Counted from the stretch's first letter, positions 16,665-26,734 are shown. The stretch is 64,000 bases of DNA from JAMHWF01 sp964371405 (GCA_964371405.1 CAYJLV010000007.1:1-64000); one strand, 5' to 3'. Notes: generated by a model not told the origin, from the sequence alone. Program-made: numbers and translations.

Positions 16665-19040
16665 TCAACCGGCCTGGCGGAACGCCATCAGCGCCTGATT
16701 GCGCAGCGTGCGCAGCAGCGACAGCTCCTTCTCGCCGAGATCGATCGCGCCGGCGCGCGCCCGGTCGGCATAGATCAGGCCGAACGGCGCGCCCTTCATC
16801 GCCAGCGGCAGCAGCAGGAAGGTCGGCGCGTCGAGCGCCTGCCGGAACCACGCCGGCAGCCGCGCCGCGATCGGCGCCGCGCTCGCGTCGGCGATCAGCG
16901 TGTCGGCGCCCTTCAGACAGACGGCGCCGAACAGGTCGGGCGCGCTGCCGGGCGCGAAGCGCAGCGCGATGCGCATCGTCGGCGCCAGCTTGTCGGCGCC
17001 TTCGCCGAGGCCGAAGCGGCCGACCAGCTCGCCCGTCTTCGGGTCGCGCAGGCAGAACAGGACGCGGCGGAATGCGAGCGCGCGCCACATCGTCTCGAGG
17101 ATCATGCGCAGCACTTCGTTGAGCTTGAACCCCTCCGAGGCCATCGTGTTCGTCACATCCTGGATGCCGGCGACGAGCAACTGCGCCACCTGCTCCGGCG
17201 TGTGCGGCGCCTCTTCGAGCACGACGGTCGGCTGCAGCTCGTGCGGCGTCAGCGTGTCGGGCGGGGCCGGCAGCGTCGCCGGCCCGGGCGGCGCGTCGAT
17301 CAGGCGCTGGGCGGCAGATGCCGGCGGCAGCGTCAGGTTCAACGCGCGCGCCGTCTGCGCCAGCCGATCGCGCGCGCGATCGGCCGCGGCGTGCACCTCC
17401 TTGGGCGCGAACGCCAGCGCGCGTGCATAGCGCTCGGCGGTGTCGTCAATGCGTCGCGAGGTGCCGGCCGCGTCGCCCTGCAGCATCGCGTCGGCGAGGT
17501 CGTTGGCCGCTGCACCGAGCCACGCGCCGCGCTCGCGCGGCGCCGCCGCGCGCACGGGTGGGTGGCCCGCGGGGCGGCACATCGCGCGGCGCAAAGCCTC
17601 GGGCAGGCCCCAGCTGCGAGCCACGCCGACGCCCAAGTCCTCGTAGCTCAGCCCCAGCACGGCCAGCGCCGCCGCGGTTTCCGTCGCGTCGCCGGCGCGC
17701 ACCTGGTCGCGGATGCGGTTGGCCTCGTCGGGAAAGTAGTACTGCGCCAGCAGGCGGCCGAGGTTCTGGAACATCGCGCCGAGGAAGGCCTCCTCCGACT
17801 CACGCACCGACGGCGACAGCTCGCCGGCCAGCATGCCCGCCATCAGCGAGCGCAGGAACTCTTCCTTCAACTGGTTGGCCTGCGCCTTGTCGCTCATGTG
17901 CTCGAGCAGCACCAGCGACAGCGCCATGTTGCGGATGCCTGCGAAGCCGATCAGCGCGACGGCGCGCGAGATCGTGCTGATCGAGCCGCCGCCGGCCTGC
18001 GTGTAGTGCGCCGTGTTGACCAGGCGCAGCAGCTTGTTGGTGAGCGCGACGTCCTTGAGGATCTCGGTCGACAGGCTGCCGACGCTCTGGTCCTCCGAAT
18101 TGGCGATGCGCTGGATGCGGTTCACCGCATCGGACAGCGCGGGAAAGTCCGTCTTGTGGCGCATGCGCCGCAGCAGGAAGTCGAGCGTGCCGGTCGCGCC
18201 GGTGCCGGCATCGGCGACGGGCTCGGGGCGCAGCCATTGGTTCAACGCGGCCTGGAACGCAGCCGCATCGGGCAGCCGCGCCGCCGGGTCGCGCGCTATG
18301 GCGCGCAGTACGGTGCCGCGCAGCGCATCGTCGACCTGCGACGACAGCGTGTCGGGCAGTGTCATGTCTTCGCGCACTACGCGGCGGATCGCGCGATGCG
18401 GATCGGACTCGCGCAGCAGCGGCGTGCCGGCGAGCATCTCGCCGAGCAGCATGCCGGCGGCGAACACGTCCATCGACGGTGCCGGCGCGGCGCCCTGCGC
18501 TGCCTCGGGCGACATGTAGCCGGGCGTGCCGACGATGCGGCGGTCGCTCGCGCCGTCGCGCACGCGCGCGGCGATGCCGAAGTCCATCACGCGGGCGCGG
18601 CCCGCGGCGTCGATCAGGATGTTCGAGGGCTTGAGGTCGCGGTGCACGACGCCCGCGGCGTGTGCCGCGGCGAGCGCGTCCAGCACACCCTGCATCAACT
18701 CGACGGCGCTGCGCGGTGCGAACGCCCCGCCCTGGCGCAGCTTCTCGGCCAGGGTCGGGCCGGCGACGTACTCGAACACGAGGTAGGGCTTGCCATCGTG
18801 CACGTCGGCCTCGAACACGGGCACGATGTTCGGGTGCGTCAGGCGGCTGACGTTGCGCGCCTCGTGCAGCCAGTCGCCGACGGCGGCGCTGTCGCCGGCG
18901 CTGCCGAGCAGCTTGACGGCGACTTCGCGCTCGAGCCGCGGATCCCAGGCCAGCCACACCGTGGCCTGCGCGCCGCGGCCGAGCGTGCGCCGCAACTCGA
19001 AGCGACCCACTGAGGCCGGAGCGCGCTGCGTCATTGTCAT
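16665..19040 (-). CDS. Ser/Thr protein kinase with HDOD and C-terminal GAF-like domains
   Basis: 791 residues from the first of two close ATGs (19040 or 19034). The Hanks-type kinase domain (about 12-275) looks catalytically complete: glycine loop GRGAQATV, Lys43 in VAVK, helix-C Glu60, HRDLKPSN (D135, N140), DFG (153-155) and GTPGYMSPE. An HDOD domain follows (about 295-500, DFPALSDAVNRIQRIAN and TEILKDVALTNKLLRLVN). A C-terminal GAF-like domain (about 590-785) ends with LLRTLRNQALMAF. No membrane segment is seen. Its start overlaps the stop of the upstream pseudokinase gene by 4 nt (ATGA), so the two are translationally coupled. Likely a cytosolic signalling kinase; targets are unknown. Confidence 0.88.
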   Translation of the reverse strand: MTMTQRAPASVGRFELRRTLGRGAQATVWLAWDPRLEREVAVKLLGSAGDSAAVGDWLHEARNVSRLTHPNIVPVFEADVHDGKPYLVFEYVAGPTLAEKLRQGGAFAPRSAVELMQGVLDALAAAHAAGVVHRDLKPSNILIDAAGRARVMDFGIAARVRDGASDRRIVGTPGYMSPEAAQGAAPAPSMDVFAAGMLLGEMLAGTPLLRESDPHRAIRRVVREDMTLPDTLSSQVDDALRGTVLRAIARDPAARLPDAAAFQAALNQWLRPEPVADAGTGATGTLDFLLRRMRHKTDFPALSDAVNRIQRIANSEDQSVGSLSTEILKDVALTNKLLRLVNTAHYTQAGGGSISTISRAVALIGFAGIRNMALSLVLLEHMSDKAQANQLKEEFLRSLMAGMLAGELSPSVRESEEAFLGAMFQNLGRLLAQYYFPDEANRIRDQVRAGDATETAAALAVLGLSYEDLGVGVARSWGLPEALRRAMCRPAGHPPVRAAAPRERGAWLGAAANDLADAMLQGDAAGTSRRIDDTAERYARALAFAPKEVHAAADRARDRLAQTARALNLTLPPASAAQRLIDAPPGPATLPAPPDTLTPHELQPTVVLEEAPHTPEQVAQLLVAGIQDVTNTMASEGFKLNEVLRMILETMWRALAFRRVLFCLRDPKTGELVGRFGLGEGADKLAPTMRIALRFAPGSAPDLFGAVCLKGADTLIADASAAPIAARLPAWFRQALDAPTFLLLPLAMKGAPFGLIYADRARAGAIDLGEKELSLLRTLRNQALMAFRQAG

Positions 19041-20812
19041 GCGTGTCCCTCGTCGCCGCCGTCGTCGGCCGGGGCGACCGCCGCCGCGCCGGCCAGCATC
19101 TGGCGTGCGATCTGCAGCGCGTCGATCACGTCGCGCGGCGTCGTGCCGAGCACGCGCGAATAGCGCTTCGCGACATGCTCGACGGCGGCAGCCTGACGCT
19201 GCGGCGGCAGGAAGGCGACGGCGTCGACGACTTCGTTGGCGGCGCTCGCCGCGGCACGCAGCAGATCGGCGTCGCCGTCGGCGGCGCGCACCGGCTTGTC
19301 GACAGGCAGGCGCCGCGTCAGGTGCAGCACTTCTTCGTTGAGACCGAGGTGGCGCGCGACGACGGCCGCGAGCGCCGCGAGATCGGTGCCGAGCACGGCA
19401 TGCGCGGCAGCCTCCTCGGCGAGCCCCGGCTGCGGCGGCGCCTCGGGATCGGTCGGCGCCAGCGGGCGCATCAACTGCCAGATCTGTTCGGCGTCTTCGG
19501 CAAAGTGGCACTGCACGGCGAGGCGCCCGATGTTCTGCAGCACGGCGACGAGAAACACGACCTCCGGGTCGTAGCCGCGCGGCCGCAGCAGCTGCGCCAG
19601 GTGGCCCGCCAGGCGCACGCGCCGCAGCGTGCGCAGCATCGCGGCGGCGCCCGTCTCCGACAGCGCGCCGGGCCACGGCCGCAACGCCATCGCAGCACGG
19701 CGCACGCCGTCCAGGCCGATCATCGCAATGGCGCGGCGGATCGTCAGCACCGCCGCGTTGCCGGCGGCCTGCGTGCCCTGCACTTCGGCCGAGTTGACCT
19801 GGCGCAGCAGCTCCAGGCTGAGGCCGAGATCGAGCAGGACCTGCTCGGCCATCTCGTTGGTGCGCTCGCGCTCCATGCGCGCCAGGCGCACGACGATCGA
19901 ACCGAGCCCCGGCATCGCCGGCAGGAGGCCGACGGTATGCAGCCGGTCGAGCAGCACGGCCTCTGGGCCACCGCGATCCTGAGTATCGGCGTCGCGCCAG
20001 CCGGCCAGCGCGCGCAGCAGCGTGCGCGCGTTGTGGTAACGGCGCGCAAGCTGGCCGTCGGTCGTTCGATTGACGATGGCGCGCAGCGCCTCGGAGATGG
20101 GGCGCTGCGCATTCCAGGGCAACGCCAGCCGCGCCGGGCCGTGCGGCGGCAGTTGCGCGAGGGCGCGGCCGGTGTCGGTTTCGTCGAGCGGCAGCGCGCC
20201 GCCGACGAAGCGGTGCGCGAGCAAGCCGACGGCGACGATGTCGCGCTCGGCGGCGTCGCGCTGCGAGCGCAGCGCCGCGGGGTCGAGCGGCGCCATGCCG
20301 TCGGCGTCGCCACAGGCGGCCAGCGCCATCAGCCGCACGCGGCCTTGTTCGTCGATCAGCAGGCTGTGCAGTTGGATGTCGCGGTGCGCGACGCCGGCGT
20401 CGTGGGCGAAGGCCAGGCCTTCGAGCGCCTGGCACAACCAGCCGGCCGACTCAGCATGCGCCGGCGCTTCGCCGGTCGCCAGATGCTCGCCCAACGTGAC
20501 GCCGAGCGCACGGTCGCACAGGACGTAGGGCCACTGTTCGTGCGCGCCGACCTCGACGACGTGCGCGAGCTGCGGATGATCGAGCCGCGCGCCGTGGCGC
20601 GCCCGGGCCAGCCAGCGTTCGAGCGCCGCCGCGTCGGCCGGCGCGACGCGCGGCATCGTCAGCAGCATCTCCTGCGCGACGCGCGGGTCGAACGCCAGCC
20701 ACAGCATCGTGCGCTCGCTGCGGCCGAGCAGCTGGCGCAGCTCGAAGCGTCCGAAGGCGCGCGTCGGATGCGCCCGCGCGGCGGCGGGTGGAGATGCGGC
20801 ATGAACCGGCAT
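19037..20812 (-). CDS. Pseudokinase-HDOD protein
   Basis: 591 residues. The N-terminal 270 residues align by eye with the kinase encoded next door: RFELRQLLGR matches RFELRRTLGR, and the HRD region is still readable. The catalytic residues are lost. The ATP-binding Lys is Thr52, the HRDxxxxN motif reads HRDIQLHS (Asn replaced by Ser150, Lys by Gln147), and DFG is replaced by ALA (163-165). An HDOD domain (about 300-530) is well kept, with GLGSIVVRLARMERERTNEM and VFLVAVLQNIGRLAVQ. There is no GAF domain. It sits first in a two-gene unit coupled to the active kinase by ATGA. A scaffolding or allosteric partner role is inferred. Confidence 0.82.
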   Translation of the reverse strand: MPVHAASPPAAARAHPTRAFGRFELRQLLGRSERTMLWLAFDPRVAQEMLLTMPRVAPADAAALERWLARARHGARLDHPQLAHVVEVGAHEQWPYVLCDRALGVTLGEHLATGEAPAHAESAGWLCQALEGLAFAHDAGVAHRDIQLHSLLIDEQGRVRLMALAACGDADGMAPLDPAALRSQRDAAERDIVAVGLLAHRFVGGALPLDETDTGRALAQLPPHGPARLALPWNAQRPISEALRAIVNRTTDGQLARRYHNARTLLRALAGWRDADTQDRGGPEAVLLDRLHTVGLLPAMPGLGSIVVRLARMERERTNEMAEQVLLDLGLSLELLRQVNSAEVQGTQAAGNAAVLTIRRAIAMIGLDGVRRAAMALRPWPGALSETGAAAMLRTLRRVRLAGHLAQLLRPRGYDPEVVFLVAVLQNIGRLAVQCHFAEDAEQIWQLMRPLAPTDPEAPPQPGLAEEAAAHAVLGTDLAALAAVVARHLGLNEEVLHLTRRLPVDKPVRAADGDADLLRAAASAANEVVDAVAFLPPQRQAAAVEHVAKRYSRVLGTTPRDVIDALQIARQMLAGAAAVAPADDGGDEGHA

Positions 20813-20921
20813 GGCGGCGTGAGGGTGAACTTGCCCTGCATTGGACCGCCGCGCGGCCCCCGCCGAAGGATCGATCAGCGCGGCATTCGCAGCCCAGATC
20901 GCCGTCTCACGGGTCGCCGCA

Positions 20922-23900
20922 TCAGGGCAACTCGATCAGCTCGCCGGCGCCGCTGACGAACGCGGCACGCACCCTGTCGTGCGGTTGCAGCGCCTGGACG
21001 GCGGCGCGGTAGCGCGCGAGCTGCGCGCGCAGCCGCTCGTCGGCCTGCGGCTGGTGCGCGAGCTTGTAGTCGAGCACCCACCACTCGGTGCCGATTGCGC
21101 CGGCGCGCGCGACGAGGCGGTCGATGCGCAGCGCGCCGCCGGCGTCGGCGAGGTCGACTTCGTTGCCAGCCCACTGCAGCGCCGCGGCGTCGAAGAACGG
21201 CGCGCACTGCGCGCTGCCGAGGATCGCGGCGGCGCAGCGCGCCACCGTCGCGGCGTGCGTGACGGCGAGGCCGAACTCGGAGGCGGCTCGCTGCGCGATA
21301 TCGGTGTCGATCGTGCCGCGCGCCGGCCCGGTGGCCCACTCGAGGACGCGGTGCACGGCGCGGCCGAGGCGGGCCTCGAGCGCGTCGGCAGGTGGTGTCG
21401 GCGCGGACTCCGCGATCGGCTGCCACGTCGGCAGGCGGACAGCGGTCGCAACGACGTCGCTCGCCGCAGCGGCCGGTGCCGCAACGTCGAGCGGCGTGGC
21501 AAACGCCTGCACGCGCTGCCACCAGCTCGGCGCTTCACCGCGCCGCGGCGGCTCGGTATGGCTGAACACCAGGCGCTCCCCGGCGCGCGTCATCGCGACG
21601 TAGAGGCCATTCAGCTCCTCGCGGGCGCGCGCCGCGCGTTCGCGATCGAGCAGCGCGACCAGCGCCGGCGGACAGCGCGATTCGGCGGCGATGAAGGCGC
21701 AGCAGCGCGGCGCCACGGCGTCGACCGGCCAGTCCACCAGCAGCGTCGTGGTCTCGCCGTTGACCGGCTGCGGGTCGGCATCCATGACGAAGACGTGGCG
21801 CGCCTCCAGGCCCTTGGCGCCGTGCACCGTCAGCAGTTGCACGGCGTCGGCCTGCTGCGGCGGCGTCGCGGCAAGGCGGCGCCGATGCAGCGCGCGCACG
21901 AAGTTGTAGGGTGTCGCGTAGCGTCCGCCGTCGAGCTCGAGCGCCTGGCCCAGCAGCGCGTCGACCGCGGCCAGCGCCACGGCGCGCTCGGCCGCCGGCA
22001 CGCGCGCCGCGACGCGCTCATGGAACCCGCCCTCGTCTACGACAAGATCTAGCAGATCGTGCGGGGGCAGCTCGCGCGACGCTCGCTGCCAGCGTGCGAG
22101 CAGATCCTGCGCCCGCTGCAGCGCGGCCGACAGCTGACTCGCCGGTGCGGCGGCCAGCGCCTGCCGCCACGTCGTCGCAGCGGCCGCCGCGCGCTGCGCC
22201 AGCGCGACGAGATCGTCGTCCGACGCGCCGAACAGCGCGCTGCGCAGCGCCTGCGCGAGCGACAGGTCGTGCGCCGGCGAAGCCAGCGCGTCGAGCAGCG
22301 CGACGAGGTCACGCACGACCGGCGCGTCCATCAGCGCCGCGTCTTCGGGCGCGGCGTGCGGCAGGTGCAGGCGCCGCAGCGCGCCGGCGACGAGGCGCAG
22401 CGACGCGCGCTTGCGGCTGAGCACCATGACTTCGCCCGGCCGCGCCCTGCCCTCGCGCAGCAGCGCGCCGATGGCGTCGGCGACGCGGTCGGCCTCCTGC
22501 TGGCGCAGCACCTCGTCGGGTTCGAGCCGCGGCGTCGTCAGGCTGTCGCGCCAGGGCCGGTCATCTGCACCCCGGGCCGCGCGCGGCGGGCGCGCGACGC
22601 CGGGCAGCGCGAACACGGCGGGCACGCCGTCGTCGCCGCATTGCGTCGTGTGGGCGCGAAAGCCGTCGTAGGCGCCGTCGCGCTGCGCCTGCTCGAACAC
22701 GCCGTTGATCGCCGCCAGCAGCGCCGGCGAATTGCGTCGCGTGTGATCGCATTCGAGCACGCTGCCGCCGAGACCCTGCGCGACGAACTCGCGCGCCGCG
22801 CCGAACACACGCGGCTCGGCGCGACGGAAGCGGTAGATGCTCTGCTTCGGGTCGCCGACGACGAAGACGACGGGCGCCGCCGCGCCGCCGCCGCTGCCGG
22901 CATAGCCCGCGAGCCAGGCATGCAGCGCCTGCCACTGCAGCGGGCTGGTGTCCTGGAACTCATCGATCAGCAACTGGCGCACCTGCGCGTCGAGGCGCTG
23001 CTGGACCCACGCCGAGAGATCGGCATCGCGCAGCAACAGCAGCGCGCAGCGCTCGAGGTCGTTCATGTCGGCGATGCCGCGCGCGCGCTTGAGCGCCGCG
23101 TACTCGGCCAGCAGCAGGCGCGCCAGGCGCGTCATGCGCAGGTGCTCGACGTGCGCCTCGTGCGCGGCGACCTGCTGCGCCACGCCCTGCAGGTCGCCCT
23201 GCACGGCGGCCAGCGCCTCGGCCTTGCCGCGGCGCTGGCGCGGCGCGTCGCCCTGGGTGAACAGCGCGCGCCACGCGAGATCGAAGGCCGCGCGCGCGTC
23301 GCTGGTGGCCAGCGCTTCGTCCAGGCGCGCCGCGGCATCGCGCGCCTGCACGCCGCCGGCCGCGAGCGCCGCCGACAACTCGCCGAGCCGGCTCGGCCAC
23401 GCACCGCGCTGCAGCGCCTCGGCCGGGTGCGCCAGGCCGTCGGGCGCGACGCCGGGTACCGAGGGCCCGAGCGTGCCGGCGGCATCGGCGAGTTCGATCT
23501 CGATGCGCTTGTCCCACGCGGCGAGCAGCCAGTCGCGCACGCGCGATCGGCCGCGCGCGCCGACAAGCGCCGTGTAGTCGGCGAGCAGCGCGGCGTCGTC
23601 GAGCAGTGCGCCGTGAAAGCGCCTCAGCAACTCGTCGACCAGATCAGCCGGGTCGTCGATCAGATCCATGCCGGGCTGCAGGCCGATCGAGGCCAGCATC
23701 TCGATCGGCGCCGCGCGCATCAGTTGCGAGAACCAGCCGTGGAAGGTGAGGATGCGCACGCCGCGGCCGTCGGCGAGCACGCGCTCGTACAGGGCGGCGG
23801 CATCGGCCGCTTGGCAAGCCGCGGCGCCGGGGGACAGGCCGCGCTCGACCAGCGCCTCGATGCGTTCGGCCTCGCTGGTGCCCGGCGACGCCAGCCAGGC

Positions 23901-24140
23901 CAGCCAGTCGTCGAGGCGCTGGCGCATCTCGCCGGCCGCCTTGCGCGTGAACGTGATCGCGAGGATGTCGTGCGGCGGCGTGCCGTCGAGCAGCGCACGC
24001 ACGATGCGCGAGACGAGCATCCAGGTCTTGCCGGCGCCGGCGCAGGCCTCGACGACGACAGGGCGTCGCGGGTCGCAGGCGACGGCGTAGAAGCGCTCGC
24101 ACACGACGCGCTCGCCGTCGATGCGGAAGGCCGGCGTCAT
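20922..24140 (-). CDS. AddA-type UvrD-family helicase-nuclease (double-strand-break repair)
   Basis: 1072 residues from ATG 24140. Walker A is in EACAGAGKTW (about 31-40). The UvrD motifs QLLIDEFQDTSPLQWQ and VVGDPKQSIYRFRRAEP, and the late motif QLLTVHGAKGLEARHVFV, are all present. The C-terminus holds a PD-(D/E)XK nuclease with the core VLDYKLAHQP and the RecB-type QLARYRAAVQ. It processes double-strand ends together with the AddB-type subunit encoded directly upstream; stop and start overlap as TGATG. Betaproteobacteria often carry this pair instead of RecBCD. I leave the gene symbol blank because naming varies, but the function is well supported. Confidence 0.9.
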   Translation of the reverse strand: MTPAFRIDGERVVCERFYAVACDPRRPVVVEACAGAGKTWMLVSRIVRALLDGTPPHDILAITFTRKAAGEMRQRLDDWLAWLASPGTSEAERIEALVERGLSPGAAACQAADAAALYERVLADGRGVRILTFHGWFSQLMRAAPIEMLASIGLQPGMDLIDDPADLVDELLRRFHGALLDDAALLADYTALVGARGRSRVRDWLLAAWDKRIEIELADAAGTLGPSVPGVAPDGLAHPAEALQRGAWPSRLGELSAALAAGGVQARDAAARLDEALATSDARAAFDLAWRALFTQGDAPRQRRGKAEALAAVQGDLQGVAQQVAAHEAHVEHLRMTRLARLLLAEYAALKRARGIADMNDLERCALLLLRDADLSAWVQQRLDAQVRQLLIDEFQDTSPLQWQALHAWLAGYAGSGGGAAAPVVFVVGDPKQSIYRFRRAEPRVFGAAREFVAQGLGGSVLECDHTRRNSPALLAAINGVFEQAQRDGAYDGFRAHTTQCGDDGVPAVFALPGVARPPRAARGADDRPWRDSLTTPRLEPDEVLRQQEADRVADAIGALLREGRARPGEVMVLSRKRASLRLVAGALRRLHLPHAAPEDAALMDAPVVRDLVALLDALASPAHDLSLAQALRSALFGASDDDLVALAQRAAAAATTWRQALAAAPASQLSAALQRAQDLLARWQRASRELPPHDLLDLVVDEGGFHERVAARVPAAERAVALAAVDALLGQALELDGGRYATPYNFVRALHRRRLAATPPQQADAVQLLTVHGAKGLEARHVFVMDADPQPVNGETTTLLVDWPVDAVAPRCCAFIAAESRCPPALVALLDRERAARAREELNGLYVAMTRAGERLVFSHTEPPRRGEAPSWWQRVQAFATPLDVAAPAAAASDVVATAVRLPTWQPIAESAPTPPADALEARLGRAVHRVLEWATGPARGTIDTDIAQRAASEFGLAVTHAATVARCAAAILGSAQCAPFFDAAALQWAGNEVDLADAGGALRIDRLVARAGAIGTEWWVLDYKLAHQPQADERLRAQLARYRAAVQALQPHDRVRAAFVSGAGELIELP

Positions 24141-26734
24141 CACAGCGCGCTCCAGTCGTCGCGCCGGCACAGGCCGCGTGCCGCGCAATGCTCGCAGCTC
24201 GCGCCCTCGCCGAGCGCGGGCAGCCCGGCGCCTGCGCGCAGCCGTGCCAGGTCGTGCGCCAGGCCGTCGACGAGCGCCTGCGCCGTCACGGCCACGTCGT
24301 CGTGCGCCAGCACTGCAATCTCATCGGCCTCGTCCAGCGGCAGATAGGCGGCCTGCAGCGCAGCGTCGCCAGCGCGCGTTGCGTCCACCAGCGCGGCATA
24401 GAAGGCGAGCTGCGTGTCCTCGGTGCGCTGGCGCACGAGCGGGCGCAGCTTCGTAGCCGAGCCGGTCTTGTAGTCGATGAGCTGCAGGGTGCGGCCGTCG
24501 TCGGCAGCGACACCGTCGATGCGGTCGATGCGTCCGCGCAGCACCGTGCCGCCGAGCGCGGGCGGCGCCGCCTCGATCTCGACCTCGCCTTCCTGCCAGC
24601 GCGCGCCGGCACGGTCGCGCGCATGCAGCCAGTCGATGTAGCGCGGCGCGAAACGCTCGAAGCTCGCCGCATAGGGCACGAAGGCGGCCTCGTCGAGGCC
24701 CGTGTCGGCGCGCTGCTCCAGCGCGATGTGGTGCAGCGCGGCGATCTCGTCCTGGCGCAAACCCGGCCGCTCGCGAGCGGCGTGGAATCGATGCAGCACG
24801 GCATGCAGCCACTCGCCGTAGTGGCGCTTCTCGACGGCGTCGTCGAGCTCGTCGCTCTCGCGCAGGCGCAGCAGGTGCAGCGCGTGGAAGCGGTACGGGC
24901 AGGCGCGCAGCGATTCGACGGCGCTGGCGCTGAGCTCGGCCGGCAGCAGCGCTGCGGCGGAAGGCGCGGGCCGCTGCAGCGGCGCGAGGTTCACGGCGTG
25001 GCGCTCGCGCACGTCGACGCTATCCGGCACCGCAAGGCCGCGGCGCTGTCGCGCCAGCACGAGCCGCCGCCACAGCACGCTCGCCGCAAGCGGCTCGCTG
25101 TCGTCGCGGCGCCGCCGCAGCAGCACGAGGGACGGCGCGCGCAGCAGCTGCGCGAAGGCCAGCAGTTCGCGCTCGCGACGACCTGCCGCATCGCGCAGGC
25201 CGAGCGCGGCGGCATCGCGATCGCCGAGCAGCGGCCAGGCAGCACCTGCACCGCCGAGGCGCCGTTCGTCGGCACCGGCCAGCACAACGGCGGCGAACGG
25301 GCGCAGCATGGCGCGCGCCAGCGGCGTGATCACGACATCGGCAGGCGCGTCGGCGTCGGGCACGTAGGCCGCGTGCTCGAGCGCGGTATCGACCCAGGCG
25401 ATGAAGGCGTCGAGCGACAACGGCGCCGCCTCCGGCGCGCCGGGCGATGCCGCGCCGTCGAGTTGCAGCGCGGCGAGCACTTGCCGGCCAGCGTCGTCGT
25501 CATCGAGCGCAGTGCGGTCGCCGAAGGCGTGCAGCGCCGCGTCGAGCGCCGTGAGCCATCCTGCAAGAAAGCGTCGCGCCGGCTGCGCGAAGGCCGCGCG
25601 CAACCCGGCGACGCGGCGCCACAACGCTGCCGCCTCCGTCGACAGCGGCAGCGCGTCGACGCCGCGCAGGTTCGTGCAGCGCGCGCGGCGCAGCGCGCGC
25701 TCCAGCGCGTCGATGCCGCCCGGCGCGCTCGTCTTCAGCGCGTCGAGCAGATCGTCGCTGTCGGCTGCGCCGTGCAATGCGCGCAGCAGCGCCATCACGC
25801 GTGCTGCGGCGCGTGTCGTCGACAGGCGCCAGCCGGTTTCGTCCTGCACCGGCACGCGGCGGCGCGCCAGCAGCGCGTGCACGCGCCGCACGAGCGAACG
25901 GTCCTGCGCGATCAAGGCGACCGGTGTGCGGCCGTCGCGCAGACAGACGAGCACCTGCGAGGCTGCGCGCTGCGCCTCGTCCTCGGCGTCGTCGCACACG
26001 GCCGCTTCGATGCTCGTCGTGCCGCCCGCGCGCTCGAACGGCGCCTGCACATCGACATCGGCGTCGACGACGAGAGCCGGGCACACGGCGTGTTCGGCGA
26101 GCGCCAGCGTCAGCGCATCGACGCCGCCGGCCTGCACGACGATCCAGGCCGCGGGGCGCAGCACGAACAAGGCGTCGGTCGCGGGCGCGCTGCCGCTCGC
26201 CGCCCATTCGAGCGCGACGCGCGCAAGCGCCGTCTCGGTGCCGACGACGTCGGTCGGACGCGCCAGCAACGTGCGCGCCTCGTCCCACCATGCGTCGCGC
26301 CGCTGCGGCGGATGCGCGGCCGCGGCGCGACCGAGCGCATGCGCGACCTCGACGACAGCGGCGACGGCGTGCTCGAAGCGGCGCGCGTCGCGCCGCTCCC
26401 AATCGCGCGCCCACGACTGCGTGCGCAGCAGCTCGGCGGCCGCGAGGCGATCCGTCGCGATGTCATAGGTCGGCTCGCCCGCCGCTCGCTGCGGCGACGG
26501 GGCGAGCGCGCGGGCGAGCGTCTGCGTCGTCTCGATGCGCGGCATCCAGCCGCCGGTGCGCGCCCAGGCACGGCGCGCCGGCGGCAGCAGTTGCGCGAAA
26601 GGCACGAGCAGCACGGCATCGCGCAGCGCGATGCCGCGTTCGTTCGCCCAGCGCTGCGCGCACTGAACGATCCCGGCCCATGCAGCCTCGATGCCGGCTT
26701 CGGGCGCGATGCGGTTGCGGTCAATCGTGGCCAT
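24140..26734 (-). CDS. AddB-like PD-(D/E)XK nuclease subunit
   Basis: 864 residues. The N-terminal region is a degenerate helicase fold, without an evident Walker A. The C-terminal third (about 610-864) is a RecB-type nuclease: LRACPYRFHALHLLRL, YGEWLHAVLHRFH, the catalytic core LQLIDYKTGSA, and QLAFYAALV. A Cys in RACPYRF plus three Cys in SCEHCAARGLC near the end form the four-cysteine iron-sulfur staple known from AddB. With its AddA partner it resects double-strand breaks for RecA loading. It is the first gene of the pair and is divergent from trxA. Confidence 0.85.
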   Translation of the reverse strand: MATIDRNRIAPEAGIEAAWAGIVQCAQRWANERGIALRDAVLLVPFAQLLPPARRAWARTGGWMPRIETTQTLARALAPSPQRAAGEPTYDIATDRLAAAELLRTQSWARDWERRDARRFEHAVAAVVEVAHALGRAAAAHPPQRRDAWWDEARTLLARPTDVVGTETALARVALEWAASGSAPATDALFVLRPAAWIVVQAGGVDALTLALAEHAVCPALVVDADVDVQAPFERAGGTTSIEAAVCDDAEDEAQRAASQVLVCLRDGRTPVALIAQDRSLVRRVHALLARRRVPVQDETGWRLSTTRAAARVMALLRALHGAADSDDLLDALKTSAPGGIDALERALRRARCTNLRGVDALPLSTEAAALWRRVAGLRAAFAQPARRFLAGWLTALDAALHAFGDRTALDDDDAGRQVLAALQLDGAASPGAPEAAPLSLDAFIAWVDTALEHAAYVPDADAPADVVITPLARAMLRPFAAVVLAGADERRLGGAGAAWPLLGDRDAAALGLRDAAGRRERELLAFAQLLRAPSLVLLRRRRDDSEPLAASVLWRRLVLARQRRGLAVPDSVDVRERHAVNLAPLQRPAPSAAALLPAELSASAVESLRACPYRFHALHLLRLRESDELDDAVEKRHYGEWLHAVLHRFHAARERPGLRQDEIAALHHIALEQRADTGLDEAAFVPYAASFERFAPRYIDWLHARDRAGARWQEGEVEIEAAPPALGGTVLRGRIDRIDGVAADDGRTLQLIDYKTGSATKLRPLVRQRTEDTQLAFYAALVDATRAGDAALQAAYLPLDEADEIAVLAHDDVAVTAQALVDGLAHDLARLRAGAGLPALGEGASCEHCAARGLCRRDDWSAL

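Noticed and set aside
22059..24347. Long plus-strand frames opposite the AddAB-type genes
   Set aside because: They have no motifs and cross the boundary of two well-conserved minus-strand genes; antisense shadows.
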